Origin: Pistricoccus aurantiacus
GTDB lineage: Bacteria > Pseudomonadota > Gammaproteobacteria > Pseudomonadales > Halomonadaceae
Strand: one strand, 5' to 3'
Assembly: GCF_042682565.1 (NCBI RefSeq)
Contig: NZ_JBHUIC010000029.1
DNA length: 64,000 bases
Each line of letters opens with the position of its first letter. Position 1 is the first letter of the stretch. This document shows positions 25,000 through 34,050 of this stretch, piece by piece. Below the pieces are notes generated by a model. It did no database searches and had not been told where the DNA came from. It worked only from the letters and a program-made list of their open reading frames with translations. A program made the position numbers and the translations under genes.

Positions 25000-25446
25000 A
25001 TGAGCGATTACACCATCGACGAAGGCATGGAGGTCACCCTGCACTTCACCTTGAAGCTCGAGGATGGCACCGTGGTGGATTCCACCAAGGACAAGGCGCC
25101 GGCAACTTTCCAGGTCGGCGACGGCAACCTGCCGCCGGGTTTCGAGGCGCCGCTCACCGGGCTGACTGACGGCGCCGTCGAGCGCTTCGAGATTCCCCCG
25201 GAACATGCTTTCGGTCAGCGCAACCCCAGCAACGTGCAGTTGATCAAGCGTGACGACTTCGACGACGAGGTGCCGGAAGTCGGCACGGTGATGTCCTTCA
25301 GCGACGCCGCCGGCGGCGAACTGCCCGGGGTCATCGCAAGTGTCGGGGAAAAGCAGGTCGAAGTGGACTTCAATCATCCTCTGGCCGGGCGTACCCTGAC
25401 CTTCGAAGTGGAAATCTTGAAGGTAAGACCCGGCACCACGCACTAG
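25000..25446 (+). CDS. fkpB: FKBP-type peptidyl-prolyl isomerase FkpB (SlpA)
   Basis: Cytoplasmic chaperone/isomerase of 148 aa, closely matching E. coli FkpB/SlpA (149 aa). The FKBP half-domains (VTLHFTLKLEDGTVVDST and HPLAGRTLTFEVEILKV) flank the IF insert (AFGQRNPSNVQLIKRDDF, about residues 70-120), which binds unfolded chains. A GGGAG ribosome-binding site precedes the ATG. Its place between lspA and ispH is conserved. The isomerase activity of SlpA-type proteins is weak; chaperoning is thought to matter more. Confidence 0.93.
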   Translation: MSDYTIDEGMEVTLHFTLKLEDGTVVDSTKDKAPATFQVGDGNLPPGFEAPLTGLTDGAVERFEIPPEHAFGQRNPSNVQLIKRDDFDDEVPEVGTVMSFSDAAGGELPGVIASVGEKQVEVDFNHPLAGRTLTFEVEILKVRPGTTH

Positions 25447-25491
25447 CCCTTATATCAGCTCCTTATATCAGCACCCACGGAGGCACGAATC

Positions 25492-26445
25492 ATGCAGATA
25501 CAACTGGCCAATCCCCGAGGCTTCTGTGCCGGTGTCGATCGCGCCATCGAGATCGTCAATCGCGCCTTGGATGTCTTCGGGCCACCGATCTACGTGCGCC
25601 ACGAGGTGGTGCATAACCGCTTCGTGGTGGACAGCCTGCGTGAGCGCGGGGCGATCTTCGTCGAGGAGCTGCATGAGGTGCCGGACGACACCATCGTGAT
25701 CTTCTCCGCCCACGGCGTTTCCCGAGCGGTACAGCAGGAAGCGGAGCAGCGCGGTCTGCGGGTATTCGACGCTACCTGCCCGCTGGTCACCAAGGTGCAT
25801 ATGGAGGTGCTGCGCTACGCCAAGCGTGGCCAGGAGTGCGTGCTGATCGGCCATGCCGGTCACCCGGAAGTGGAAGGCACCATGGGCCGCTATGATACCC
25901 GCCACGGCGGCGCCATCTATCTGGTCGAAAACGAAGCGGACGTGGAGACGCTCGAAGTCAAGGACCCCAGCCGCCTGACCTTCGTCACCCAGACCACGCT
26001 TTCCATGGACGACACCGCTCGGGTGATCGATGCCCTGCGGGATCGGTTTCCGGACATTCAGGGACCGCGCAAGGACGATATCTGCTACGCCACCCAGAAC
26101 CGTCAGGACGCGGTGCGTGAACTCGCCGCCGGTGCGGATCTGGTGCTGGTGGTGGGCAGCCCCAACAGCTCCAACTCCAATCGCCTTCGAGAGCTTTCCG
26201 AACGCATCGGCACGCCCGCTTATCTGATCGACGAAGCCGGTCAGATCGACGCCGCCTGGCTGGAAGGCGTCGAGAGCATCGGCATTACCGCCGGCGCCAG
26301 TGCCCCGGAAGTGCTGGTCAAGCAGGTGATCGAACGGCTGCAGGCCCTGGGCGCCAACGCTCCTAGTGAGCTTGCCGGGCGAGAGGAAAATATCGTCTTT
26401 TCCATGCCCAAGGAGTTACGTGAGCGGGTAATCGCAAGTGGCTGA
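25492..26445 (+). CDS. ispH: 4-hydroxy-3-methylbut-2-enyl diphosphate reductase IspH
   Basis: Last enzyme of the MEP isoprenoid pathway (317 aa, E. coli 316), an iron-sulfur protein converting HMBPP to IPP and DMAPP. The three cluster cysteines are visible in NPRGFCAGVDRAIEIV (residue 12), DATCPLVTKVH (near 96) and DDICYATQNRQ (near 197). A terminator follows 38 bp downstream. The minor-pilin array that begins immediately after matches the arrangement in Pseudomonas aeruginosa, where fimT/pilV genes also follow ispH. Confidence 0.97.
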   Translation: MQIQLANPRGFCAGVDRAIEIVNRALDVFGPPIYVRHEVVHNRFVVDSLRERGAIFVEELHEVPDDTIVIFSAHGVSRAVQQEAEQRGLRVFDATCPLVTKVHMEVLRYAKRGQECVLIGHAGHPEVEGTMGRYDTRHGGAIYLVENEADVETLEVKDPSRLTFVTQTTLSMDDTARVIDALRDRFPDIQGPRKDDICYATQNRQDAVRELAAGADLVLVVGSPNSSNSNRLRELSERIGTPAYLIDEAGQIDAAWLEGVESIGITAGASAPEVLVKQVIERLQALGANAPSELAGREENIVFSMPKELRERVIASG

Positions 26446-26483
26446 AACGGTAAGGGAATGAGGTTTCTCCCATCAATAAGCTT

Positions 26484-26512
26484 AAAAAGCCGGACACAAT
26501 GTCCGGCTTTTT
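26484..26512 (+). terminator. Strong bidirectional-type terminator after ispH
   Basis: AAAAAGCCGGACA (26484-26496), loop CAA, then TGTCCGGCTTTTT (26500-26512): a 13-bp perfect stem ending in T run. It isolates the housekeeping operon from the pilus genes. Confidence 0.94.
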
Positions 26513-26528
26513 GTTGTTTGGCGGTACG

Positions 26529-26534
26529 TATAAT
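26529..26534 (+). promoter_or_regulatory. Candidate -10 element of pilus array A
   Basis: A perfect TATAAT in a markedly AT-rich 50 bp stretch between the ispH terminator and pilV. No clear -35 at 16-18 bp. It is the obvious place for the array promoter. Confidence 0.4.
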
Positions 26535-26589
26535 GTATTATTGTTATAAAACGTAACTAAATATTCGTTTTCCATTCCGGAGAGCCTGT

Positions 26590-27057
26590 GTGCGCCAAGA
26601 GGGCCTGACACTTATCGAATGCTTGATCGCCTTGGTGCTGGTGAGTATCGCCCTGCTGGGAGTAGCGGGGCTACAGCTCAGTTCGCTGCAGGATTCCCGG
26701 GATTCCCGCTGGCGAGCGGAGGCCCTGGGCCTGGCGGAAACCATGATCGAACGTATCCGAGCCAACCCGGATGTGGCGGAGGCTTTCGAGATGGCGGCGG
26801 TAACCGCCGCTGACGCCATCGACTGCTCATCGAGCATTCTGTCGATGTGCAACGACAAGAAAGCCTGGATGAAAGAAGTGCAGCGGAGTCTGCCGAATTC
26901 GCGGGCCAGTATCGCCGTCAACGTGGTGAACGACGTCAAGCGCGTTCGGCTAGCCCTGCAGTGGCGTCAGCAGTCGCTTGAAGAGGGGGAGTCCTTGCCT
27001 GCCTGCGGTGCGAATGTCCTTCTGGGAGGCTGTATCGAACTGGACACTCGCCTGTGA
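26590..27057 (+). CDS. Type IV pilus minor pseudopilin PilV (array A)
   Basis: A prepilin of 155 aa with a very short leader (MRQEG) and then the cleavage/methylation site LTLIECLIALVLVSIALLG. The +5 Glu of the N-terminal helix is present, as in PilV/PilI-type minor pilins. It starts at GTG (26590). Minor pilins prime pilus assembly and carry PilY1 at the tip. The stop overlaps the pilW GTG by 2 bases, so the whole array is coupled. It is the first gene after the ispH terminator. The PilV call rests on order (V-W-X-Y1) and on the LIECLIALVLVSI pattern. Confidence 0.85.
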   Translation: MRQEGLTLIECLIALVLVSIALLGVAGLQLSSLQDSRDSRWRAEALGLAETMIERIRANPDVAEAFEMAAVTAADAIDCSSSILSMCNDKKAWMKEVQRSLPNSRASIAVNVVNDVKRVRLALQWRQQSLEEGESLPACGANVLLGGCIELDTRL

Positions 27058-27800
27058 AAAGCCGTGACGCCATTCCACACAAGAATCAGATCGGCGCCAG
27101 CCTTGTCGAGCTGATGATTTCCATCGTCATCGGCCTGCTGATCACCTTCATGGTGACCAGCCATTATCTGTCGAGCCGCCAGAGCTATCAAACCACCACC
27201 GTGACCAGCGAACTGCTCGACGAGCAGCGTTATGCCATGCAGGTCATTACCAGCCAGTTGCTGCTGGCGGGCTACAGCGATTACTGGTTCAACCGGGAGG
27301 CGGGATTTCCGGCGCTGGCGGCGAAGGACGGCGCCCCGAGTTTCGGCCCCGGGGAGCTGGTGAAAAGCGATTCCCTCAGCGGGGTGTGGCTGCGCTTCAA
27401 GCCCGCAGCCCTGGAAAATCAGTTGGTGCATGGCTGCCTGACTGGCGCCATCGCCGAACCGGTGGACAGCACGATCGTGATGCGACTGTTCGTCGAGAAC
27501 GAGGAACTGCGCTGCCAGCGACGGGGGGAAAACGCCGAGACGCTGCTGAATAACGTCGACGGCGTTGCCTTTACCTACCTGGACGATTCCGATGAGTTCC
27601 AGCCACTGGCCTCCGCTAACTGGCCGACGGTGCGAGCCGTCAAGGTGGAGCTGCTGCTGGCCTCGGGTGCCGAAACCTTCGACGCGCCGGTGGCTCAGAA
27701 ATATGCCTGGCAGGGCGGCACCAGAACCTTCAACGATCGCCGGATACGTAGCCAGGTCTCCCGGATCGTGGCCTTGCGTAATGCCCTGGGAGGTAGGTGA
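27054..27800 (+). CDS. Type IV pilus minor pseudopilin PilW (array A)
   Basis: A protein of 248 aa with a prepilin site after a 14-residue leader (QIG then ASLVELMISIVIGLLITF). ELMISIVIGLL is the typical PilW helix, and the long C-terminal domain is variable. The GTG start at 27054 overlaps the pilV stop. PilW packs with PilV, PilX and PilE in the tip complex in Pseudomonas. The array-B and array-C PilW proteins (325 and about 358 aa) are longer; this one is the shortest, perhaps with a reduced C-terminal domain. Confidence 0.85.
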   Translation: MKSRDAIPHKNQIGASLVELMISIVIGLLITFMVTSHYLSSRQSYQTTTVTSELLDEQRYAMQVITSQLLLAGYSDYWFNREAGFPALAAKDGAPSFGPGELVKSDSLSGVWLRFKPAALENQLVHGCLTGAIAEPVDSTIVMRLFVENEELRCQRRGENAETLLNNVDGVAFTYLDDSDEFQPLASANWPTVRAVKVELLLASGAETFDAPVAQKYAWQGGTRTFNDRRIRSQVSRIVALRNALGGR

Positions 27801-28336
27801 TGAACGATAGCTTGCGGCAGAAAGGCATGGCGCTGCTGGTAACCATGGTCATGGTCGCCCTGATGGCGGTGCTGGCGTTCGTCGGCAGCGACACGGTGCG
27901 CTTGCAGCAGCGCCTGGCAAGCAACGATCACGCGGCGCAGATCGCCTTTCAAGCGGCGGAGGCGGCACTCAGCGAGGCGGTCCGGGTTATCGAGAGCGCC
28001 CCCCATCGCATCAACTTCTGCAGCGGCGTCGCGACACGCTATCGGCTCGCGACCCTGGATGCCTTGAATAAGGACGATATACGTCAGGCGCTGACGAACG
28101 CCAGCGAGATCGATTTCACTCTGAACTCCGGCGTCGCTCTGCCGAAAAAGCCACGCTATGTCATTGGCTGCGTGGATGAAGACGCCATTCTCGGCTACAG
28201 CCCTTCGCGCAGCATGGTGCAGGGTAAAGGCGAGGACTCGGGCAACCGCTACCACTTCTTCCGCATTCTGGCCCAGGGCTACGGCCCCGGCGGCGGTATC
28301 GCTCGAACCATCGAGGCGCGCTATGTCTTCAAATAG
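27800..28336 (+). CDS. Type IV pilus minor pseudopilin PilX (array A)
   Basis: A protein of 178 aa with MNDSLRQKGMALLVTMVMVALMAVLAFVG, the PilX-type N-terminus, followed by the family segment AFQAAEAALSEAV. It lacks the usual Glu at +5 of the mature helix (MALLV), as PilX and its GspK-like relatives often do. The start is ATG at 27800, sharing the A of the pilW TGA. The 3' end overlaps pilY1 by 14 bp. Its role is to cap the tip with PilV, PilW and PilY1. Confidence 0.85.
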   Translation: MNDSLRQKGMALLVTMVMVALMAVLAFVGSDTVRLQQRLASNDHAAQIAFQAAEAALSEAVRVIESAPHRINFCSGVATRYRLATLDALNKDDIRQALTNASEIDFTLNSGVALPKKPRYVIGCVDEDAILGYSPSRSMVQGKGEDSGNRYHFFRILAQGYGPGGGIARTIEARYVFK

Positions 28337-31300
28337 TGGCTTTTTGTTGCGTGCTCTACTGCTTGGCTGCCTGGCGCTACCGGTTCAAGCCGAGGAGCCG
28401 ACTGATGGCGTGCCCTACGTGGCCCCGCGCAGTGCCCAGGCGGAGGTGGACCCGAGAAGCATGATCGTGATGTCCAACGATCATCAGCTGTTCTTCAAGG
28501 CCTACACGGACTGGAGCGATCTCGACGGGGACGGCCGCATCGATGCCACCTACAAGAACTCCATCGAATACTACGGCTATTTCGATAGCGCCGCCTGCTA
28601 TGACTACGATACCGCTCTCGAAGGCGGCGCCTTCAATATCGCCAAAGCGGCGGAGGCGGATTTTTCCTGTCCGGGAAACAGGCATTGGAGCGGTAATTTT
28701 CTCAACTGGGCCGCCATGACCCGCATGGATATCCTGCGCAAGGTGCTCTACGGCGGCAAGCGCTACCGCGATAGTGCTACCCAGACGACCATTCTCGAGC
28801 GCGCCTATCTGCCCTATGACGCCCACTCCTTTGCCAAGCTGGTGACGGATGGGGACACCATCAACAAGAACACCCCCTTCAACGGCAAGCAGGCCATCAC
28901 CTTTTGCAATACCACCGGTTATACCGGCACAGGCCAATCCAAGGACGTTCAGGAGCCACCGTTACTGCGGGTTGCCAGTGGCCCATGGAAGAACTGGGCC
29001 GCCAACGAACGCTGGCAATGCGTCTGGCGCGATGAAAAGAGTAAAGGCCATCAGGACAGACGACCAAAAAAAGATGAAGACGGCCTTGGCCACAAGGACT
29101 ACCGGGTTCGCGTCGAGGTATGCGCCGTGAACGGGCCGGACTGCAAGCAGTACGCCCAGTCGAACTACTCCAAGCCCATGGGACTGCTGCACGAGTATGC
29201 CAACAGTATCGATTTCGGCCTTTTTTCCGGCTCCTACGCCAAGAACAAGAGCGGCGGCGTGTTGCGCGCCAACGCGCGCAAGTTCCGCGAGGAAGTGGAC
29301 GGCGAAAGCGGCGTGTTCAAGAACGTGCCCGGCATCGTCAGCAACATCGATGCCTTTCGTATCGCTCGCTACGACTATGGCGAAGGCAAGTATCATCTCT
29401 TTGATCAGTGTGAATGGGGCAAGACCGGCTTCGCCAACGGCCAGTGCTCCAACTGGGGAAACCCTTTGGCGGAAATGACCGAAGAGGCCCTGCGTTATCT
29501 GAGTGGTGAAGACGATCCTACCTCGAACTACACCGTGCGCAACGGCCAGGATACTGTTGAAGAGAATTACCTGATCGGGCTGACGTCGCCGTCCTGGAAC
29601 GCCAGTATTGGCGACAACTGGTGCGCCGCCCAGTCCATGGTCCTTATCAATGCCAGCGAAACTTCCTTCGACGCAGATGAGCTGGGCAAGCTCTCCTTGG
29701 AGACCGGCGGCGGTATCGATAACTGGACTAACCGGATCGCCGAGCAGGAAGGGCTCTCCGGCAGCTATTTCATCGGCAACAACGGCAGCGGCAATGATCG
29801 GCTCTGTACCCCGAAATCCTTGAATGACGGCAACTTCGCCCAGGCTGAAGGCATCTGTCCCGGGGCGCCCGGCCTCGCAGGAAGCTACAACGTCGCCGGT
29901 CTGACCCACTACGCTCGCAAGACGCCGCTGGTGAAAAACCGGGATGACGTCAGTCAAGGCAGCAGCGTCGAAACCTATGCGGTGCGGCTGAGCACCAACA
30001 CCCCCATCGTCGACCTTGGGGCGGTGAAGATCGTGCCTGCCTGCGAGAACCAGCAAAGCGGTGGACGCTGCGCCATCGTCGATTTTCGGCCACTGGAAAC
30101 CGGCGAGAAATCCGGGCGCTTCGAGATTACCTGGGAGGACTCCGAATTCGGCGGCGATTACGACTCGGATCTGGAGATGCACTTTGAATATCAGCTTGAA
30201 GGCAAAGAACTGACCATCACCACGGACGTGACGAATAAATCCGGCAACATGCCGCTAGGTGTCGGTTATGTACTCAGCGGCACCAGCAAGCGCTTCAATG
30301 TCGATGGCAGCACCACGAGCGATCATAGCAGCGGTTTTATCGCTCATTCCGGAAGCGACGGCTATAACGGCTCTTTATGTGATAGCTGCCAGGCCGAAGA
30401 TTCACCGAGTTCTCAACGTTATCTTGTCTCGGAATTCGGTAGCGCCAAGGAACTGAAGCCGCCGCTCTACTACGCCGCCAAATACGGTAACGGCGTACCG
30501 GAGGTTTCGCCGGAAGCCTACTTCGAGGTCAGCAAAGTCGATCATCTGGAAGACGCGCTGGGTAGCGTGTTCTCTCAGGTGCTCAACAGCGGCAAGCGCA
30601 CCGGCGCGGGTCTGGGCCATTCCGGCAGCGTCGGCCACAAGGTCTTCCAGACCGTCTACGATAATTTCGATGGCTGGACCGGCAACCTGTTGGCCTTCAA
30701 GACTACCGCGGCGGGTATCGCCAGCACGCCGCTCTGGGATGCTCAGGCGCAGTTGCCCAGCGCGGACGCTCGCACCATCATCACGCAAAACGCAAGCGGC
30801 GGCGTGGTGTTCGACCACAACCAAGCCTCGGCAGCCTTGTCTCGCGAACAGATCGCGCAGCTTCGCGCCCGCCCCCTGGGTGACATGGTGGGCTCACAGC
30901 CGCTGGCGGTAGGGGCGCCCAATAGCTTTTACGTTCCTTCCGGCCCTGACGATACCTCCTACGTGGATTTCCGCAGCGATCATCTGAACCGCACGCCAAT
31001 GGTCTATGTCGGCGCCAACGACGGCATGTTGCACGGCTTCGACGCGAATACCGGGGTAGAAAAACTGGCCTACGTTCCCGGCATGCTGCTCGATGCGCTG
31101 AGGGAACTGACGGAGTCAAGCTATGAACATCGTTATTACGTGGACGGCAGCCCCCTGGTGCTGGACGCGCGGGTCAATGAGACGTGGCGTAGCGTGCTGG
31201 CCAGCGGTCTCGGCAGCGGCGGGCGGGGCATCTTCGCCCTGGACGTCACCCAGCCGGATCAGTTCGCGGAAAGTCGGGCAAGCGAGATCGCTCTGTTCGA

Positions 31301-32393
31301 GTATTCCCCGGCGCTGGAGCGAGCCTTGTTCGGCGAAGGGTCGGAACACCTGGGCTACATCCAGGGCAAGCCCAGCCTGGTGCAGCGGGAGAATGGCAAG
31401 TTCGCCCTGGCCTTCGGCAACGGCTACTTCAGCCCCTCCGGCAAGGCGGTGCTGTATCTGGTGGATCTGGACGGCGCCGCTGACGGCGTGATCGAGGCCA
31501 AGGACGTGCAGCGCATCGTGGCTTCGAGCGCCATCAATGACAACGGCCTTTCCTCGATTTCCCTGGTGGATACGGACGCCAACGGTCGAGTTGACACCGC
31601 CTACGGCGGCGATCTGCAGGGCAATCTATGGCGCTTCGATCTGGCCCAGGGCGAGGTCAAGCGGCTGTTCACGGCAAGCCGCGGAGGCAGGCATTCCCCC
31701 ATCACCACGGGAATCGAGGTGGGACGTCATCCCAAGGGCGGCCAGATGCTTTTCTTCGGCACCGGCAGTCGACCGGAACTGCCGCTCACCGACGCCTCTC
31801 GAGGGGGCATCGGTGCCTTTTACGCCATTCAAGATGCGCTGGCGTTCGCCGATACTCCGGAAGACATCGGCAGCGACGCTCTGTTGGAACGCCGGCTGAT
31901 CACCAGAACCTTTGCCGAAGGGAACCAGGAACGGTTCGATCTGCGCTTTTTCGAGAACGACGCGCCGCTCGGTGACCACAAGAAAGGCTGGTACATGAAG
32001 TTCCCCGAGGGTGAGCGGGTGGTCAGCGAAGCGCTGCTGCACGGAGAGCACATACTCTTCAATACCTTGATTCCCGGACAGGGATACTGCGGCGCGGAAG
32101 ATCAAGGATTCACTTACGAGCTTTCCGCCTTCGACGGCCTGGCGACATCAACCTCCGCCTTCGATCTCGACGGAAATGGCGTGCTGAACGATCAAGACAG
32201 ATTGAACGGCAAGGTGGCCGTGGGAATGCGTAGCCAGGGCGCGCTCTTCACACCGGTGATCGATACTCATCTGGAAAGCAACGTGGAAAATCGCCTGAGC
32301 GTCAATACCCGCGCAAGGCTGACGACTCGTACCGGCGCGCCGGTCAATCCTTTTCGCCTTGGCCGGGTGGCCTGGCGAACACTCGAGAACTGA
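28323..32393 (+). CDS. PilY1-like pilus tip adhesin (array A)
   Basis: A large exported protein (1356 aa). The signal peptide MSSNSGFLLRALLLGCLALP ends at VQA (23). A Ca-type loop DLDGDGRID lies at residues 67-74. The C-terminal half is a PilY1 beta-propeller domain with the MVYVGANDGMLHGFDA motif, DTDANGRVDTAYGGDLQGN, and DLDGNGVLNDQDRLNGK near the end. The N-terminal part does not show the DxSxS metal-site motif seen in arrays B and C. The start overlaps pilX by 14 bp; no other in-frame ATG gives a signal peptide. PilY1 is the tip adhesin and a regulator of pilus retraction. The family is firm, but the N-terminal region is divergent. Confidence 0.88.
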   Translation: MSSNSGFLLRALLLGCLALPVQAEEPTDGVPYVAPRSAQAEVDPRSMIVMSNDHQLFFKAYTDWSDLDGDGRIDATYKNSIEYYGYFDSAACYDYDTALEGGAFNIAKAAEADFSCPGNRHWSGNFLNWAAMTRMDILRKVLYGGKRYRDSATQTTILERAYLPYDAHSFAKLVTDGDTINKNTPFNGKQAITFCNTTGYTGTGQSKDVQEPPLLRVASGPWKNWAANERWQCVWRDEKSKGHQDRRPKKDEDGLGHKDYRVRVEVCAVNGPDCKQYAQSNYSKPMGLLHEYANSIDFGLFSGSYAKNKSGGVLRANARKFREEVDGESGVFKNVPGIVSNIDAFRIARYDYGEGKYHLFDQCEWGKTGFANGQCSNWGNPLAEMTEEALRYLSGEDDPTSNYTVRNGQDTVEENYLIGLTSPSWNASIGDNWCAAQSMVLINASETSFDADELGKLSLETGGGIDNWTNRIAEQEGLSGSYFIGNNGSGNDRLCTPKSLNDGNFAQAEGICPGAPGLAGSYNVAGLTHYARKTPLVKNRDDVSQGSSVETYAVRLSTNTPIVDLGAVKIVPACENQQSGGRCAIVDFRPLETGEKSGRFEITWEDSEFGGDYDSDLEMHFEYQLEGKELTITTDVTNKSGNMPLGVGYVLSGTSKRFNVDGSTTSDHSSGFIAHSGSDGYNGSLCDSCQAEDSPSSQRYLVSEFGSAKELKPPLYYAAKYGNGVPEVSPEAYFEVSKVDHLEDALGSVFSQVLNSGKRTGAGLGHSGSVGHKVFQTVYDNFDGWTGNLLAFKTTAAGIASTPLWDAQAQLPSADARTIITQNASGGVVFDHNQASAALSREQIAQLRARPLGDMVGSQPLAVGAPNSFYVPSGPDDTSYVDFRSDHLNRTPMVYVGANDGMLHGFDANTGVEKLAYVPGMLLDALRELTESSYEHRYYVDGSPLVLDARVNETWRSVLASGLGSGGRGIFALDVTQPDQFAESRASEIALFEYSPALERALFGEGSEHLGYIQGKPSLVQRENGKFALAFGNGYFSPSGKAVLYLVDLDGAADGVIEAKDVQRIVASSAINDNGLSSISLVDTDANGRVDTAYGGDLQGNLWRFDLAQGEVKRLFTASRGGRHSPITTGIEVGRHPKGGQMLFFGTGSRPELPLTDASRGGIGAFYAIQDALAFADTPEDIGSDALLERRLITRTFAEGNQERFDLRFFENDAPLGDHKKGWYMKFPEGERVVSEALLHGEHILFNTLIPGQGYCGAEDQGFTYELSAFDGLATSTSAFDLDGNGVLNDQDRLNGKVAVGMRSQGALFTPVIDTHLESNVENRLSVNTRARLTTRTGAPVNPFRLGRVAWRTLEN

Positions 32394-32394
32394 T

Positions 32395-32823
32395 ATGCAG
32401 GCACGCACAGGCTTTACCCTGATCGAGATGATGATCACCGTGGCAATCGTCGGCATCATCGCCGCCGTGGCGCTGCCCTCCTACGAGCGCTACGTGGATC
32501 GCAGTCACCGGGTGCAGGCCCAGGCGCTGATGAGCGAAATGGCCCAGACCCTGGAGCGCCGCTATAGCCAGAGCTTCAGCTATGGCGACGAAGCCACTGG
32601 CAAGAAACCTTCACAACTCACCCCGGCGCTGTCGCCAGACGGGGTACCGGCGGACAACCCCAACCGCTATCTGCTCAAGATCGATATCGGCGCCGGCGGC
32701 GGCACTTACACCCTTCGCGCGGTGCCGGTGGCGGAAGGCCCCCAGGCCAACGCCCCCTGCGGCACGCTGAGTTTGAAGCAGGATGGCAGTCGTGGCGCCG
32801 GCGCCGACGACTGCTGGAAATAG
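32395..32823 (+). CDS. Type IV pilin-like minor pilin PilE (array A)
   Basis: A protein of 142 aa: a six-residue leader MQARTG then FTLIEMMITVAIVGIIAAVA, the classical N-methylation site with Phe +1 and Glu +5. The mature domain has the C-terminal disulfide pair (CGTLSLKQDG and DDCWK), like Pseudomonas PilE. The ATG lies 1 bp after the pilY1 stop. It closes array A. This class of minor pilin primes assembly rather than building the shaft. Confidence 0.9.
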   Translation: MQARTGFTLIEMMITVAIVGIIAAVALPSYERYVDRSHRVQAQALMSEMAQTLERRYSQSFSYGDEATGKKPSQLTPALSPDGVPADNPNRYLLKIDIGAGGGTYTLRAVPVAEGPQANAPCGTLSLKQDGSRGAGADDCWK

Positions 32824-32989
32824 CGGCTTTTTCTTCTGTCCTTCACGCCGTCTCGCGCCAAGCGTCACGCCCAAGCGGGGCGGCCATTCTCTCAAGTTCT
32901 CCCTTCTCCTGCCGATACCCCTTGTAATCTTCAATAACTTGGAAGGTGGCTCGATAGGCAAGCGGCGCGAGCCGACTCTGCCAAGGCCG

Positions 32990-33006
32990 CTTTCACACGG
33001 TGAAAG
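32990..33006 (+). repeat. Perfect hairpin directly upstream of fimT
   Basis: CTTTCAC, loop ACG, GTGAAAG is a perfect 7-bp stem ending 4 bp before the fimT ATG (33011). It covers the ribosome-binding region, where only a weak GAAAG is present, so it could hold down translation. The rest of the 187 bp gap after pilE (32824-33010) shows nothing recognisable. Confidence 0.55.
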
Positions 33007-33010
33007 ACTT

Positions 33011-33499
33011 ATGCGGTGGATTCGCGGTTTTACCCTGATAGAGCTCATCGTCACCATCGCCATCCTGGCGATCATCGCCTCCTGGGCGACCCCGTCTTGG
33101 CAAAGAAGCGTACAGCGCTCCCAGGTGGACAGCGACGCCCGGGGTTTTGCCCAGGCGCTGATGCTGGCGCGCAGCGAAGCGGTGACCCGGGGCGCCGATG
33201 TCAGCGTCTGCCCGCTTGATAGCACGTCGAATACGGCATGCGGCACCGACTGGCAACAGGGCTGGGTGGCCTATGTAGGAAATGGCACGACCTTCACTGC
33301 GGCGAATCGTCTGCGGGTGCGAGAAGGCTTGCGTGCCCAGAAGATGAGCGGCGCCGCCAGCCTGATCACCTTCAGCGCTCGGGGCATGCTGACGACCGTG
33401 GACGGCAGCTGGAATTTCTGCAGCGGCGAACACACGACCGCCGTGGAAGCGAGTAAGTCCGGGCGCGTGCAACTGGGGGCGGGGAGCGAATGTGAATGA
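33011..33499 (+). CDS. FimT/GspH-type minor pseudopilin (array B)
   Basis: A protein of 162 aa: the leader MRWIRG, then FTLIELIVTIAILAIIASWA, a perfect type IV prepilin site, followed by the GspH/FimT pattern RSQVDSDARGFAQALMLARSEAV and a beta-rich C-terminal domain with CSGEH. In FimT/FimU proteins, minor pilins function in assembly or in DNA uptake. The stop overlaps the pilV start (ATGA), so it opens array B. A hairpin overlaps its ribosome-binding site. The ATG at 33011 gives the expected short leader. Confidence 0.88.
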   Translation: MRWIRGFTLIELIVTIAILAIIASWATPSWQRSVQRSQVDSDARGFAQALMLARSEAVTRGADVSVCPLDSTSNTACGTDWQQGWVAYVGNGTTFTAANRLRVREGLRAQKMSGAASLITFSARGMLTTVDGSWNFCSGEHTTAVEASKSGRVQLGAGSECE

Positions 33500-34050
33500 G
33501 CTTCCATCGGGATTGCAGTATCCCGAGACGTCTTCTCGGGAATCAATGTCTTGGCAAGCGTTCCGTCTTCGGCGGCAATTTCCAGCGCGGCGCGGGGCTG
33601 ATAGAAGTGATGGTGGCGCTGCTGCTGCTCAGTGGCGCGCTGCTCGGCATGGGCATGCTGCAGGTCAAGTCGCTGCAGTATCAGCGCGGCAGCTATAGCG
33701 AAACCATGGCGCAGATGCTGGCCATGGACATGGCGGAGCGCCTGCGCGCCAACCTGACGGCGCTGGATGACTACGCCGGCAAGAACACCGCTAGCGTAGT
33801 GGATGATCCTTGCAGCGCCCAGTGTACGCCCACGCAACTGGCACAACGGGATCTCGTCGACTGGAAGGACGCCATCGAGAATAGCGCCAATGCCGGCCTG
33901 ACCGCGGGGCAAGGGAGCATTCAGATGGATACCAGCCAGATCCCGCGGCGGGTCACCATCGAAATCCGCTGGCGGGAAGCCATCGCCGATCAAAGCCAGG
34001 AGGGCGAGGCCATCGCCAAATCCGCCTTCGTCTTCGAGGTGCAGCCATGA
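33496..34050 (+). CDS. Type IV pilus minor pseudopilin PilV (array B)
   Basis: A protein of 184 aa. The prepilin site is RG followed by AGLIEVMVALLLLSGALLGMG, with Ala rather than Phe at +1 and Glu at +5. The leader is about 33 residues, far longer than the usual 6-20, and no better in-frame start is seen. The ATG overlaps the fimT stop (ATGA). The C-terminal domain has SIQMDTSQIPRRVTIEIRW. A PilV-family protein, coupled to pilW by ATGA. The unusual leader makes the start uncertain, not the frame. Confidence 0.86.
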   Translation: MSFHRDCSIPRRLLGNQCLGKRSVFGGNFQRGAGLIEVMVALLLLSGALLGMGMLQVKSLQYQRGSYSETMAQMLAMDMAERLRANLTALDDYAGKNTASVVDDPCSAQCTPTQLAQRDLVDWKDAIENSANAGLTAGQGSIQMDTSQIPRRVTIEIRWREAIADQSQEGEAIAKSAFVFEVQP

